A stretch of DNA of 64,000 nt from Eutreptiella sp. 'Long Island Sound 2002' (Eukaryota > Euglenozoa > Euglenophyceae > Eutreptiales > Eutreptiaceae). The position numbers and the translations under genes were made by a program. The stretch spans positions 109,198,025-109,262,024 of the forward strand of contig OZ038379.1 of NCBI GenBank assembly GCA_964036045.1, read 5' to 3'. Shown here in pieces: positions 9,409-19,375 of the stretch. Below the pieces are notes generated by a model. That model was given only the letters and a program-made list of their open reading frames with translations, searched no databases and was not told where the DNA came from. The first letter of the stretch is position 1, and each line of letters begins with the position of its first letter.

Positions 9409-11262
9409 GTGGGAAGAGCTCCCCACGACGATGAAGACGGCATATCGGACGAGGAGAAGTCCGAATCGGACCCAGAAGAGGCCTATACCGCAGTGCGGTC
9501 GGTTGTATCTATACCGAAGCAAGCGGCTGAAGAGGCCCAGGAGAACCCGAAGGTCCCCGAGCTGAATGAGAGGCTGATCAATGCCTATCCGCGGCTATTC
9601 AGTGGCGTCGCCAACAAGAACCCTCCAGATCGTGGGAGGTTTGGTACAGCGAAGATCAAGCTGAAGCCGAACCCGAAGATCTATCGTCATTGGGAGTACC
9701 AACTTCAGGGCGATCGGGCGGAGGCCATGAAGAAGCTGTTGGCCGAGTTCATTGAGCGGGGATGGATCGAACCCTCCGACAGTGAGTGGGCGAGCCCGGC
9801 CTTCATTGTGCCCAAGAAGGAGAAAGGCGAGTGGAGGTTGGTGGTGGATTACAGAGGTTTGAACGAGCAGACCGAGCACGACTCGTACTCGCTTCCCCTG
9901 ATCGACTCCATCCTCCGAAAACAACAGAAAAAGCGGATTTTCACGGTGTTAGACCTGAAACACGGCCATCACCAGATGCCGCTACACCCGGACTCCAGGC
10001 CCTGCACAGCGATGTCGACGCCGCTGGGGCCCATGCAGTGTAAAGTGGTGCCTATGGGCGCCAAGAATGGCAATGCCGCTTTCCAGCGCATGATGGAGGA
10101 CCTACTCGGTCCTGTCCGGGACTGTGCCGACCCCTTTGTGGATGACATCATCATCGGATCCGGCACGGAAGACATGACTGAGGACGAGCTCATCGAAGCG
10201 CATGAGAAGGATCTGCGCCGGGTGCTCAGCGAGTTGGACAAGCACAACATGGTGTGCAAGCCCACCAAAGCCTCACTCTTCGTGAAGGAAGTGGAGTTCG
10301 CGGGTCACGTGGTTGGTCACGGGCAACGCCGTCCCATGCCTGGGAAGCTGGCGTCCCTGCACCACTGGGAGAAGCCCCAGATCATCAGCGAACTCCGGTC
10401 CTTCATGGGGTTCTGCAATTACTATTCGGGCTATGTCCGGATGTATGCAGAACTCTCGGGGCCGCTGCACAAGATGCTGCAGGTGGGGAAGTTCGATGGC
10501 CGGAAGGGGAGCAAGAAGAAGCTTGCCTGGACCCCTGAGGCCGAAGATGCGTTCAGCCGCCTGAAGGAGCGACTCCTCGGGCAGCTGGGGCTATTCCTGG
10601 TGGACCCGGATAAGGGATTTGTGCTACGGACGGACGCCTCGGACTATGCTGTAGGTGCAGTCCTCGAGCAGGTCCAGGATGACGGGTCGCACGTACCCGA
10701 AGCGTTCTGGAGCAGGATCCTGGCCGAGGGCCAACGTCGAACCTGGACCGCGAGGGAGAAGGAGACATATGCCATTGTCTGTGCGCTCAGGAAGTGGTCT
10801 GGCCACATCGGATTGCAACCAGTGGTGGTATGTACGGACCATCAGTCCTTGCAGAGGTGTCACAAGGAGCACGTCGACACCCCCTCGGGACCGGCGGCAA
10901 GGAGGGCCCGGTGGCACGAGACGTTCGCCAAGTTCGACCTCAGCGTGGTATACGTCCAGGGGAAGGACAACACTGTGGCAGATTGCCTCAGTCGATGGGC
11001 CTACCCCGCGGGCAAGGCTTGGATGGACATATCCAGCCATGGGGACGCCGAGGAGACCAAGGAGGCCAAGCGCATCATCGAGATGGAGAAGGCCATGGAG
11101 CAAGAGGGGGTCAAGTGCTTTGTGGTAATGGCAAACCGTACGGACCTGGCCAAGTTCCGGGGCGCCCGCGTCCAAGCTATTCGAGAAGAAAACCCTCGAG
11201 AAATGGATGGTGGCCCCTGTAGAGCTAGCCAGGTCGGTGCTCACGTAGGACTGGTCGGATGA
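9409..11262 (+). CDS. pol: TE1 reverse transcriptase and RNase H
   Basis: This frame is open for more than 600 codons, but its first codon is not ATG, so it would be made as part of a polyprotein. RT runs from about 9640 to 10330, with the usual WRLVVDYRGLN motif (about 9830-9862), a KHGHHQMPLHP motif, and the catalytic FVDD at 10135-10146. RNase H follows (about 10600-11030) with Asp-containing RTDASDYAVGA, a Glu in AREKETYA, CTDHQSL and DNTVADCLSR, all catalytic positions kept. RT copies element RNA and RNase H removes the template. The last 25 residues are frameshifted sequence. RT and RNase H themselves look intact, unlike the flanking parts of TE1. Confidence 0.88.
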   Translation: MGRAPHDDEDGISDEEKSESDPEEAYTAVRSVVSIPKQAAEEAQENPKVPELNERLINAYPRLFSGVANKNPPDRGRFGTAKIKLKPNPKIYRHWEYQLQGDRAEAMKKLLAEFIERGWIEPSDSEWASPAFIVPKKEKGEWRLVVDYRGLNEQTEHDSYSLPLIDSILRKQQKKRIFTVLDLKHGHHQMPLHPDSRPCTAMSTPLGPMQCKVVPMGAKNGNAAFQRMMEDLLGPVRDCADPFVDDIIIGSGTEDMTEDELIEAHEKDLRRVLSELDKHNMVCKPTKASLFVKEVEFAGHVVGHGQRRPMPGKLASLHHWEKPQIISELRSFMGFCNYYSGYVRMYAELSGPLHKMLQVGKFDGRKGSKKKLAWTPEAEDAFSRLKERLLGQLGLFLVDPDKGFVLRTDASDYAVGAVLEQVQDDGSHVPEAFWSRILAEGQRRTWTAREKETYAIVCALRKWSGHIGLQPVVVCTDHQSLQRCHKEHVDTPSGPAARRARWHETFAKFDLSVVYVQGKDNTVADCLSRWAYPAGKAWMDISSHGDAEETKEAKRIIEMEKAMEQEGVKCFVVMANRTDLAKFRGARVQAIREENPREMDGGPCRASQVGAHVGLVG

Positions 11263-12780
11263 CTATGCGGCATCCGAGCACTGGAGCAAGTACTGGAATG
11301 CCGTGAGCGCCCCGTCGGACGACGAATGGCCTGAGGGCTTGACCGAGGATGGGGACAAGTTGTTCCTCAAGGACAAGCTGCTGGTGCCCGAGAACCGAGT
11401 GGAGGAGCTCATTGACCATTGGCACAACGCCCAGCTCATGCACCCTGGCCTAGACAAGATGCAGCAGGACCTGGAGTGGCGTTTCAAGTTCCCTCCGGGG
11501 TACTACGCCATCCTGGATAGGTACTGCAGCAACTGTGCCGTGTGTCGGGCCACGAAGAGCCCCAACCACTCCACAGCGGGCAACCCGGTGTATACGGCTA
11601 TACCGGAGGCCCCTATGCGGTCCGTGGCCATGGATGTGTTCGCCATGCCGGAGGTCACCGTGGAAGGAGAGACATATGATTGTGGTCATACTAGCGGTGG
11701 ACAGGCACAGCGGGTATATCGTGGCAGTCCCGGGCAAGAAGTCCAAGAAGAAGGACAAGAAGGACAAGCATGGAGTGGGGCTGCAGGCCAAGACCGTCGC
11801 TAATGCCATGATCAGGCATTGGCTGACGATTTTTGATGTCCCAGCTGTCATCTGCAGCGATCGGGGCAGTCAATTCGTGGGGACGTGGTTCAAAACGATG
11901 TGCAAGCACATGGGGATTCGGCACGCCAAGACCGTGGCGTACCACAGCCGGTCGAATGGCCGGGCTGAGGTTGCCGGGCGGCACTTGTTCGAGAAGTTCC
12001 GCCAGCTACACATCGACGAACCGGGCCGGAATTGGTATAATTCGCTGTGGAGAGTACTCCAAGCGTATCACGACCTTTCCGGGACCCACTGGACTGTCGC
12101 CCCATCGCATCCTGTTCCTACGGGATCGAGTGTCACGCACTCTCCCGTGGTTGAACCATGGCGAAGTGGCCCGGGATGCGAACGCTATGATGGCTGAGGC
12201 GGACGACACGGCGGCCAAGGTGTGCAAGGCACTTCAGGACGAGCAGGACAAGAGGGCCAAGTACTTCAACCAGGGAAAAGTCCAGAAGTATGCTCTCCAA
12301 AACACCGTGTGGGTGGAGCGGCACCACAAGGATGTCCCGTCCAGGCATCGGCAGGCATCTTGGTATGTGCCGGGGGTAATCGTGCGGAAGGTCGGGCAGG
12401 ATGTGTATGCGGTTCGTGTGGCAGATAGCAGGATCCTGGACCGCGATCATACCCAGCTTTGTCCCCGAGCACCAGACCCCAGCGGACGTCCCGTCACCTT
12501 CGAGTTCACGGCCGGTGATGTGGATTCGGACGACGAGGGTGAGGACGACGACTTCACCGCTGAGAGGATCCTGGCGGACAAGCCGGACCCGGGGACGCCT
12601 GGGGGGAGGCTTTATAAAGTCCGTTGGAAGGGATTCGCCGCATCCAGGGATTCGTGGGAGCCTCCGAGCAGTTTCGTGCCGAGGTATACCACGGTCTGGA
12701 TGGACTATCTGAAGAAAAAGAATATTTCTTTGGATGTCAAGGACGTGTTGGTCCATTTGGTTGCTGCTGTAGCACTGTAA
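11263..12780 (+). pseudogene. pol: TE1 integrase with C-terminal chromodomain, frameshifted
   Basis: Integrase is spread over three frames: 11303-11690 (zinc-binding HHCC region with HWHNAQLMH and CSNCAVC, first catalytic Asp in AMDVFAMPE), about 11685-12085 (second Asp in CSDRGSQF, Glu in GRAEVAG) and about 12085-12780 (C-terminal domain and chromodomain). The D,D,E residues are present but at least two frameshifts separate them. The chromodomain (about 12555-12720) has the typical ERIL...YKVRWKGF...DSWEP pattern and ends in a Lys-rich tail. In this family the chromodomain probably tethers the integration complex to modified chromatin. The relic integrase at 37992-39020 is open over the same span, which confirms the frame breaks here. 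Confidence 0.85.
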
Positions 12781-13174
12781 TGGATCCCCCTTGGCATTTT
12801 TGTTTGTTTTTGTGCTTGGGAGATGGGTGAGGGCGTTCATCCGGGGATTTTTCGGCCTTGATTGGCCATATACCCCCTTCACTCGATCTCCACATATATA
12901 TTTCATTGTGGTATACTTTTTTAGGTCGACCGACGACGTTTTTCTATCTTTGATCCCCTTGGTCCATGTTGTAGATCAAGAGGAGACCGGATATGGCGTA
13001 GGGCACCGATTTCCAGTGTCCTCACCCCTCCCTTGGGGCATGGGGGAAGCCTACGACGTGTGTTGGGCCTTCATGTGTCCTTGGGACATGGAGGGGGGGG
13101 GTTGGAGCCCATTGGGGTCCTCCCGCCCTCTCTTCAATGACTTCCGAGCGGTAACAACGCTCTGAGAAGGGGGG
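12781..13174 (+). other. TE1 3' untranslated region ending in polypurine tract
   Basis: No convincing gene lies between the pol stop and the LTR. The purine run GAGAAGGGGGG at 13164-13174 abuts the LTR start TGAAGCC and is the expected primer for plus-strand DNA synthesis. Confidence 0.8.
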
Positions 13175-14186
13175 TGAAGCCGGTTCGGAGCCCCGTGGCC
13201 ATCTTGGGGTCACCTGGGGTGTGTATCTATGTGCCGGCAAGCCGCCATTGGCTGATATCATACTCTCCCATCCACCTGACCTAACCTGATGTGATAGTGT
13301 GATAGGTTTGGCCATTCCGGCTATGAGCAGCCATATTCAGTACCGAGGCGCCGCCAGCGGAGATCTATATATCAGAATATCAGGAATCAACAGGGTTTTT
13401 TTATCATAATGTTTCCGTAATTTTTCAGCCTTCCGTTCTGATGGTCAATGTATCGGCGACTGTCAGTTGGCTCGCGATTTTGCGGTAACCGAATGGTTAA
13501 CTGTTATTTACAGATATTTTGGCAGAAACCCCGATGGAGGGTCAGATTTCATCAGTAAAGGGTTCGTTGCTTCCGCAATTTTCATATTATACACTCGCAA
13601 AATTAATCCGATTTTTTCAGACTTTCAGAATCGGATTTTCGACTTCGACATCGCCGCACTCGATATGACGAATCTCGAGTGGTCCGACATTTTTCCCCGA
13701 TCACGAATCAACCTCCCTTTTGTTATGCCCTTCGTTTTGCTTAGAGATATAGGCGAAATAAGGTTGATTCGTGAGGCCACTTTGAAAGGTCATATCTCCG
13801 GCTCACCGCGAGTAGTCCCAATTTCGAGAATTGGGTTCGAACCGCATTGGTCTCAAATTAATTTGAGAAGCATCAAACGCCTTTGGTGTGTACACATGCC
13901 CGGTAAAGCAAGGGATAATGGTCAAGAGGGTAGAAAGTGATATAAAACTGTTGGACCGTGCAACCGAATATTTAAATGCGACTTTCGAGTGTACCGCATG
14001 AGTGTTGGGGTTGCATAGCAACTTTCCTTGGGTTCCTACGTATTTTTAACGTGAAGTTATGTCCATGGAGGGTCATGGCATATCATGGTGGGAGCCACCT
14101 TTTGAGGGTATATGTTATATGTATGGTATGTGCTTCGATATGCTCACGCCCATGTTATATATCTCTGTTTGTAGGAAGATATATGG
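13175..14186 (+). repeat. TE1 3' LTR, first part
   Basis: It aligns with 2773-3795 of the 5' LTR. It ends at ATGG (14183-14186), where TE2 is inserted. The matching LTR sequence resumes at 30257. Confidence 0.9.
14183..14186. repeat. TE2 target-site duplication, left copy
   Basis: ATGG is repeated at 30257-30260 on the other side of TE2. The intact 5' LTR of TE1 has a single ATGG here (around 3787-3790), which proves the insertion point. Confidence 0.92.
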
Positions 14187-14530
14187 TGAAACCAGACCGG
14201 GTGGTCAGGAGCAGAGATCGCAGTGGCATGGGCAGCAACATTGCTTGGCACCGAAGACATAACGATAGTGTTGACTGAATAGTATCCTGCAAACAGATAT
14301 GGTACACATGGCCAATGAAATACCTGATATGCACATATGAGAAATCCACCCTATCATCCACTAATTCATATATCTACTAAACATCCATGATTGCCTTATC
14401 TATCCCACATCCTATGTTCCTAACAAGGAAATGGAATATGATATACCCTATCCCACATATATCCCATATATAGGGCCAAATAATGCTCCCTTAGGGGTAA
14501 AATGCCAGGGTAGGGTTGTGACCTGCTTCA
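14187..14530 (-). repeat. TE2 3' LTR (344 bp)
   Basis: Starts TGAAACC and ends GCTTCA on the plus strand. It matches 29913-30256 with one mismatch. Confidence 0.97.
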
Positions 14531-14541
14531 CCCCCCCACTT
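14531..14541 (-). other. TE2 polypurine tract
   Basis: Read on the minus strand, AAGTGGGGGGG lies immediately upstream of the 3' LTR, the required place for priming plus-strand DNA. Confidence 0.9.
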
Positions 14542-16458
14542 AAAACGACTGCCACGGGCAGGAAGTACATGCCCAAGAGGAACGTAGCAGTCACAAACAG
14601 CAGCAAATAACAAGTTAGTGTATTCCCTCCCATAGGGAATCGAACCTACGCAGGCAATCTCGGAGCCGGCCGCGCGACCCCTGAAGTAGCTTCGATCGGT
14701 GGGAATCGAACCACCGCCGAAATACACAAATGGACGAACGGGATCCCGCAGGTCCCGCAATAAGTAGTAGGCGAAATCGCGAGCTGTTGCGCGTAGAGTC
14801 TGGTCCCTGCGTGTCGCATGAGGCATGTGGGGTCCAGCAGGTAAGGGCAGGTAGTTTTTCAAAGAATTAAAACTAAAGGCAAAGTGAAATCACACTTTTA
14901 AACAAAACTGAAGGTAATGGTACATGCGAAGCGGCGCGACGCGACAGTGCCAAATTTTTACTTTTGACAAAGAAAAGCCAGCAACAGGGACAGGAGACAC
15001 TGACAGCAACTTAGGACTGTGCCTGCAGCAGGGAGCACGTGGGGAAACAAAAGTAGAGGTCAGGGATGCATGACTGACTTGTGCTCGCCACTGTCTTGTG
15101 CATGCTTAGGCCACTTAACAAACACGGCCACGATGGCCCACCGTGCGCGCGGTAGCTCACTAATTAGAGGAAAGAGGTCACGATGGCCTCAGGGTAAATG
15201 ATCGACGATCATTTAGGCACAAACCAAAACACGGGTACGATGCCCACACCTTGCACCCACGTGCTTTAGATCGTTTATGAGGGCTTGATGTGCTTGATGT
15301 TCTTGATGTGCTTGCCCGTAACGCTTGTAGTAATGAGTGAGCTCTTGCTTGTAAGATGCAAACTTGCTTGCTCACTTGCTTGTAAACGTCCAGACAAGGC
15401 CTAGCCAAAGGCCCACTTGTCAAACTGACCCGACACACAACAAAAATGAAACGAAGGCCGGTGTGCCTTGTGTGTGGATTGCCGGAAACCAGCCACGGCT
15501 GTGGCTAAATGCTACGGGCACGGCTCAGCCAAGGGCCGTGTCCGTGTGGATGCTTAATTTAGCATGTGTGTCACACGTGATGCACCACGTAGAGGGTAAA
15601 GGAGGAGGTACGGAGATGGGATGAGGGTGTGAGTAGACACACTTAAATAGACAAACCTCATAACCATGTAATAATAACCTGACCTCACTGCTAACCCCTC
15701 ACCTAGGAGCCATACTACGTATATATATCATATATACACATAATAGAGCGATGCACACCGACAAACACAAGACACACTTGTGCGCGCACACCCATTGGCA
15801 GGGCCCGGGGGCACACACTCGCCCGGAGGGCATCACAGAGTGTGGGTCTCGCGGTGGCGGCTTTGGGGCACTTGATGGTGGCACTCCACACATACGGCAC
15901 GTGCAAGAGCTTCCACAAACTACTCACGTACACACAACAAACAGTAAGCATATCCACAATAGAACACGTGTATAGATACGCCACCTTGTTGCTTGGTGTT
16001 CGTGTGTGTCTTGGGGGCGTGCGTATAAACACTTAGGTTAGCTTGCGTGTTACCTTTGTCGGTGGGGGTGCCACCGGCGGGCCGTAGCGCAGGGGGTCAC
16101 CTCCAGGTTGCAAATTGGGGAGGTCGCCCGTACGGTCCCGCTGGTGTATCAGCCCACCCTGCTCCCCGGGGGCACGATGACACGCCCCGAAGGAGTTTTA
16201 CTCCCCCAACCCCTCTACACCGTGTATGACGGATTCATGTTTACACCTCCGTGTGTAAACTTGGGCCGGTGTACACGGCTACAAAACCCCAGAGGTAGGT
16301 GTCAACCTAGGTCTTGCTTGTTCGGGGGGCGGGTGATAACCAACGTAATAGGCAACCATATAATCCCGTAACTAAATTAATGGCATGCGCACACACACGC
16401 TACCATTGGCCACGGGCACACCCGGTTTTGGTGTGTCTCGGACAGAGAGACTCGTGTG
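14542..16458. other. TE2 3' accessory region without a recognised gene
   Basis: No convincing gene in about 1.9 kb. Two exact B-box-like GGTTCGATTCC motifs lie on the minus strand (see 14634-14715). Elsewhere the stretch holds short AT-rich runs (15720-15745), Ala/Arg-biased shadow ORFs and CACA-rich DNA at 15750-15960. It belongs to TE2 because the polypurine tract and LTR follow at its left edge. Confidence 0.6.
14634..14715 (-). other. Pair of tRNA B-box-like motifs
   Basis: On the minus strand GGTTCGATTCC occurs at complement 14699-14709 and again at complement 14636-14646, each within a short inverted repeat resembling a T-arm (for example GTAGG...CCTAT). No complete cloverleaf or clear A box was found, so these are not called tRNA genes. 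They may be internal Pol III promoter parts or tRNA-derived fragments. Confidence 0.4.
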
Positions 16459-16582
16459 TGTTGTGGAAATCCAAGTCCACGCACGGGTCTCTATAAAGAG
16501 AAATGCCACGCCCATATCCCAACCCGTTTGGTTGGGTGTTGGGATAGAGGACCCCTCGGGTGTTGTGGAAATCCAAGTCCAC
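16459..16582 (+). repeat. 102-bp-spaced direct repeat with TATA-like box
   Basis: The 22-base segment 16459-16480 recurs exactly at 16561-16582, with similar flanks. TATAAA lies between the copies at 16492-16497. The pair stands about 500 bases upstream of the antisense gene exons and could be part of its promoter; that role is inferred. Confidence 0.5.
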
Positions 16583-16762
16583 TCGTGGGGAACCCTAGAG
16601 AAAACATTAATATACATATTCCTTTGTCTACCACGCGCAGAACGGAATCAACGTTTTTTGTTCGTCAAAAATGAATCCATAAAGTTTTGTTGTTCCGGGG
16701 GGTTTTCGAACGTGCCGGACGTCATGGAAGCATCCGTTTTGTTCATTTCCACCGTTTTCCAT

Positions 16763-16996
16763 GTGAGAAGCGTATCGTGCCGTTGCCTCTACCTTGGCTT
16801 TCGTGCTCCGTGTGCCGCGCGTGTTACGCGTGTTACGTGTTCTAAGCGTTCGCTTCTAGGTGTGCCTCTGGAACTCGAATAACTCGTGTCGCATATCCGT
16901 GCAAGGCGTGTTCCGCGTTCCGCACGTAACCGACATCACGCTTCTGGAGGCCGGAACCCACGTTTTGCGCGAGCTACGCGTCCTCCTGTACCTCAG
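16763..16996 (+). repeat. Putative first intron with introner-like sequence
   Basis: The stretch begins with a donor-like GTGAGAAG and ends CCTCAG. Inside are CGCGTGTTACGCG, GTGCCTCTGGAA and GCGTGTTCCGCGTTCCGC, motifs shared with the later introns at 17542-18316. The reading phase across it does not fit the simplest upstream exon, so the exact splice sites are uncertain. Confidence 0.4.
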
Positions 16997-17006
16997 CCCT
17001 TTCTTT

Positions 17007-18424
17007 ATGCCCGCACCGCTTTTCCCGGATAGCCACAAGCAGTGGCTCGCCAAGGGGGGCCACCTGGGCAGTTGGGGGAGCGCGGCCACGCTGAAGCACA
17101 ACGCGTTCATCGTGTTCCAGATCAAACAACAGACATGTATGTGATTGTTCAATGGGGTGGAGTACGGGTGTTGTGCCTTTCGATGTCCCCCACGTCGATG
17201 TGGTTCGTTTCACATTTTTTTTTCTGTTTCTGGGCCGTGCCACACATTTCTGCACAGCTGGGTGGCACGCAGCCTGGGTCAACCGCAAGAAGCCCGGCAG
17301 CAAGGATCGCCGAGAAGATGAGATGTACCTCACCAACGTCACCGCATATCAAGTATGCATGCATGACAAGTGCCATTATGTTCCGTTTCGTCGCACCGTG
17401 CCGGTCCCTAGTCTCCATTTTCGATAAGCTGCTTACCCCACCAACTGCCTGCAGATCAAGACGAAGCCAAGCAAGCCCCGGGATCCCGCAAAAGTCCAAG
17501 ATTGCCGCGCTAAGCCGGATGGATGGTTCGAGTACACAAAGGTTGTTCTGGGCGTGCTGCGTGTTGCATCTGTATGTGATTCTGCCCCCTGTTCTACGTG
17601 TGTTGCGCGTGTTGCGCGTTCTGCACGTTCCGCCGGTGTGCCTCTCGCTCCGCCTCTGGGGGCACCACCACCGTGTTACGCGTGCTGCGCGTTCTGCAGA
17701 TCCAAGCGAACCGGTTGTGGACCTGGTTGGAGGGCGAGGCAGAAGAGAGTGAGGAGGAGGAGGAGGAGACGCAGGATCCGCAGGAGACGGGCGAGACGCG
17801 GGACGATCCCCAGAGCATCAAAACAGAAGGATCTGGCGCCGTTGGGATGGAGGTGGAGCAGGTCGCTGTGCTGCGTGTTCTCCACGCGTGCTTCTTTGTC
17901 GCCTCTAGAGGCTGGTACGCCCCGTGTTGCGCGTGGTGCGCGTTCTCCGCGTTCTACATGTCTTGCCTCCGCCGTGCCTCTGGAGGACAGACATCACGTC
18001 GTTCGCGTTCTGCAGAAGCCTCCCCCAGAGACGGAAGGTCAGGGGGCCAAAGAAGGACCCAAGGAGCCCGCAGAAGGCGCTGCAGAAGGCGCTGCCGCAC
18101 GCACGGAGGTCTCAGCAGGGGGCGATGATGGTCCGGCAGGTGAGCAGGTGCGCGTTGCGGGGTCACTGCTGTTTGCGCGTTATGCCCGTATGGTTTTGTT
18201 TTGCCTCTGGAATCCGCCCTGGCATGTGTTGCGCGTTCTGCGCGTGTTACGCGTTACACGTGTCTCGATTCTGGCCTTCCTCTGGAGGACAGCACCCCGT
18301 TTTCCGCGTTCTGCAGGCGCCTGTGCGAGTGAAGGAGGAGCCCCCCGACTCCCCGGAACGCCATGCCGAACCGGAGACGGCAGCCGAGGGCAAGATGACG
18401 GACGGCGAAATCCAAGAAGTGTAG
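17007..18424 (+). CDS. Antisense intron-containing gene inside TE2, acidic C-terminus
   Basis: Proposed exons: 17007 (ATG; upstream exons possible)-17136, 17258-17352, 17455-17541, 17700-17861, 18016-18147, 18317-18424 (TAG). The introns are 121, 102, 158, 154 and 169 bp, all GT-AG; all but the first are phase 0, and the frame stays open across every join. The product is about 235 aa. The first 105 residues form a Trp/Lys-rich folded-looking domain (with WVNRKKPGSKDRRED in exon 2). The rest is acidic and low-complexity, with two sumoylation-like sites (IKTEG, VKEEP). I do not recognise the domain. The gene opposes TE2 transcription, so its introns would survive retrotransposition. It could be a captured host gene or an accessory gene of the element. 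Confidence 0.6.
17542..17699 (+). repeat. Introner-like intron A (158 bp)
   Basis: Phase-0 intron after an AAG codon. It holds repeated TGTTGCGCG and GCGTTCTGC units and GCCTCTGG, and ends CGCGTTCTGCAG. It shares these with introns at 17862 and 18148. Confidence 0.65.
17862..18015 (+). repeat. Introner-like intron B (154 bp)
   Basis: Phase-0 intron after GAGCAG. It contains TGTTGCGCGTGGTGCGCG and CCTCTGGAGGACAG and ends CGCGTTCTGCAG, closely paralleling intron C. Confidence 0.65.
18148..18316 (+). repeat. Introner-like intron C (169 bp)
   Basis: Phase-0 intron after GAGCAG. It contains TGTTGCGCGTTCTGCGCG and CCTCTGGAGGACAGCA and ends CGCGTTCTGCAG. Placing the donor at 18148 instead of 18142 keeps the downstream acidic frame open to the stop. 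Confidence 0.65.
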
Positions 18425-18889
18425 AGGGTTGGGAGGGCTGGGAGGGGGAGGACGGGTGGGAGGGGGAGGGGTTCCAGGGGTTTTTCTCCCCGCTTGGGGA
18501 ACCGAGTCCGGGATGGCCGGACCCCGACGAGTCCCGGGGGCGGCAGAGTTCGCAGCCCGCTTTGCGGGTCCCCCCTTGGGAAGTTTCGGCGCAGACAGGC
18601 GCTTTTTCTCAACAGGCGCCGGACTGGTGGCGTCGTAATATGTGGTAGCTATACCCGGTTTCTTGGCTGTACGATAACGGAGTATTATGGCGATCGGACA
18701 TGTAGTGCCCGGCGCCCAGCACAAGCGAACTGGTGGTGTCCCGTAAAAAAAGATACCACACCTGTTGCCTATTGCTCTGCGGTCGGGGAATCGAGGTTGA
18801 AACCCCCCCCCTCCGCTGCAGGTTGCTGTGTGGTAGGGGAATTGAGGCTCAAACCACCCCCCCCATGAAAAAAACACCCACAGTGCCCT
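18425..18889. repeat. Spacer with a 51-bp-spaced direct repeat
   Basis: No gene is evident. An imperfect 26-base direct repeat lies at 18781-18806 and 18832-18857 (both GGT.GGGGAAT.GAGG..). G- and C-runs are frequent. The region separates the acidic-tail exon from the next introner-like copy. Confidence 0.5.
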
Positions 18890-19025
18890 GTGCTACGTGT
18901 GCTGCGTGTTGCCTCTGACTGTGCCTCTGGACTGCGTGTGGCGCGTTCTGCGCGTGTTGCGCGTTATCGGCGTTGCCTCCGGTTCTGCCTCTGGAGCCTA
19001 AAAGTACGTGTTCCGTGTTGTGCAG
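18890..19025 (+). repeat. Introner-like copy preceding a zinc-finger exon
   Basis: It contains GCGTGTGGCGCGTTCTGCGCG, GCCTCTGGA twice and ends GTTGTGCAG, a plausible acceptor. The donor end is unclear, perhaps at GTGCTACG near 18891. Confidence 0.5.
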
Positions 19026-19375
19026 ACACACCGCTCTTCAAAAATGCCATTTCCCACGTGCCGGTGCGGATGCCGGGCCGCCGGGTGTGCGCCCATTGCA
19101 ACCGGGGCAAGACCCACTACGTTTGTTGTGGGTGCGGCAAGTGGTACCATGTGGGGTGCTTTGCCGTGGCGCATGGGGTGACCGGGGTGGTAGAGGCAGA
19201 TGTGGAGGAGGAGGGCGACGAGGCCGAGGTGGATGGCAGCGAGAGGGAGGAGAGTGAGGATGACACGGAGGAGGAGAGTGAGGAGGAGGGGGAGGAGGAT
19301 GAGGAGGAAGAGAGTGAGGAGGAGGAGGAGAGTGACGGGGAAGAGGACGAGGACATGGAGGTTGACGAAGATTAG
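19026..19375 (+). CDS. Zinc-finger exon with long Glu/Asp tail
   Basis: After the acceptor, one frame is open to TAG at 19373-19375. Early in it is a cysteine cluster, CAHC, then CCGC, then KWYHVGC and a final AH. The spacing C-x2-C-x9-C-x2-C-x4-H-x2-C resembles either a PHD finger lacking its last Cys pair or the C-terminal zinc ribbon of PiggyBac-type transposases. About 60 residues of nearly pure Glu/Asp/Ser follow, like the acidic part of the gene at 17007-18424. It may be an alternative last exon or the next gene; no start codon is assigned. A nuclear, chromatin or DNA-binding role is inferred only. Confidence 0.5.

Noticed and set aside
16083-16150. tRNA-like A box (TAGCGCAGGGGG) with a possible anticodon-arm stem
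   Set aside because: No acceptable B box or acceptor stem could be paired, so no tRNA gene is called.
18254-18877. 207-codon minus-strand ORF opposite the antisense gene
   Set aside because: Pro/Arg-rich reading of G-rich exon and spacer DNA; the plus-strand exon model explains the region better.
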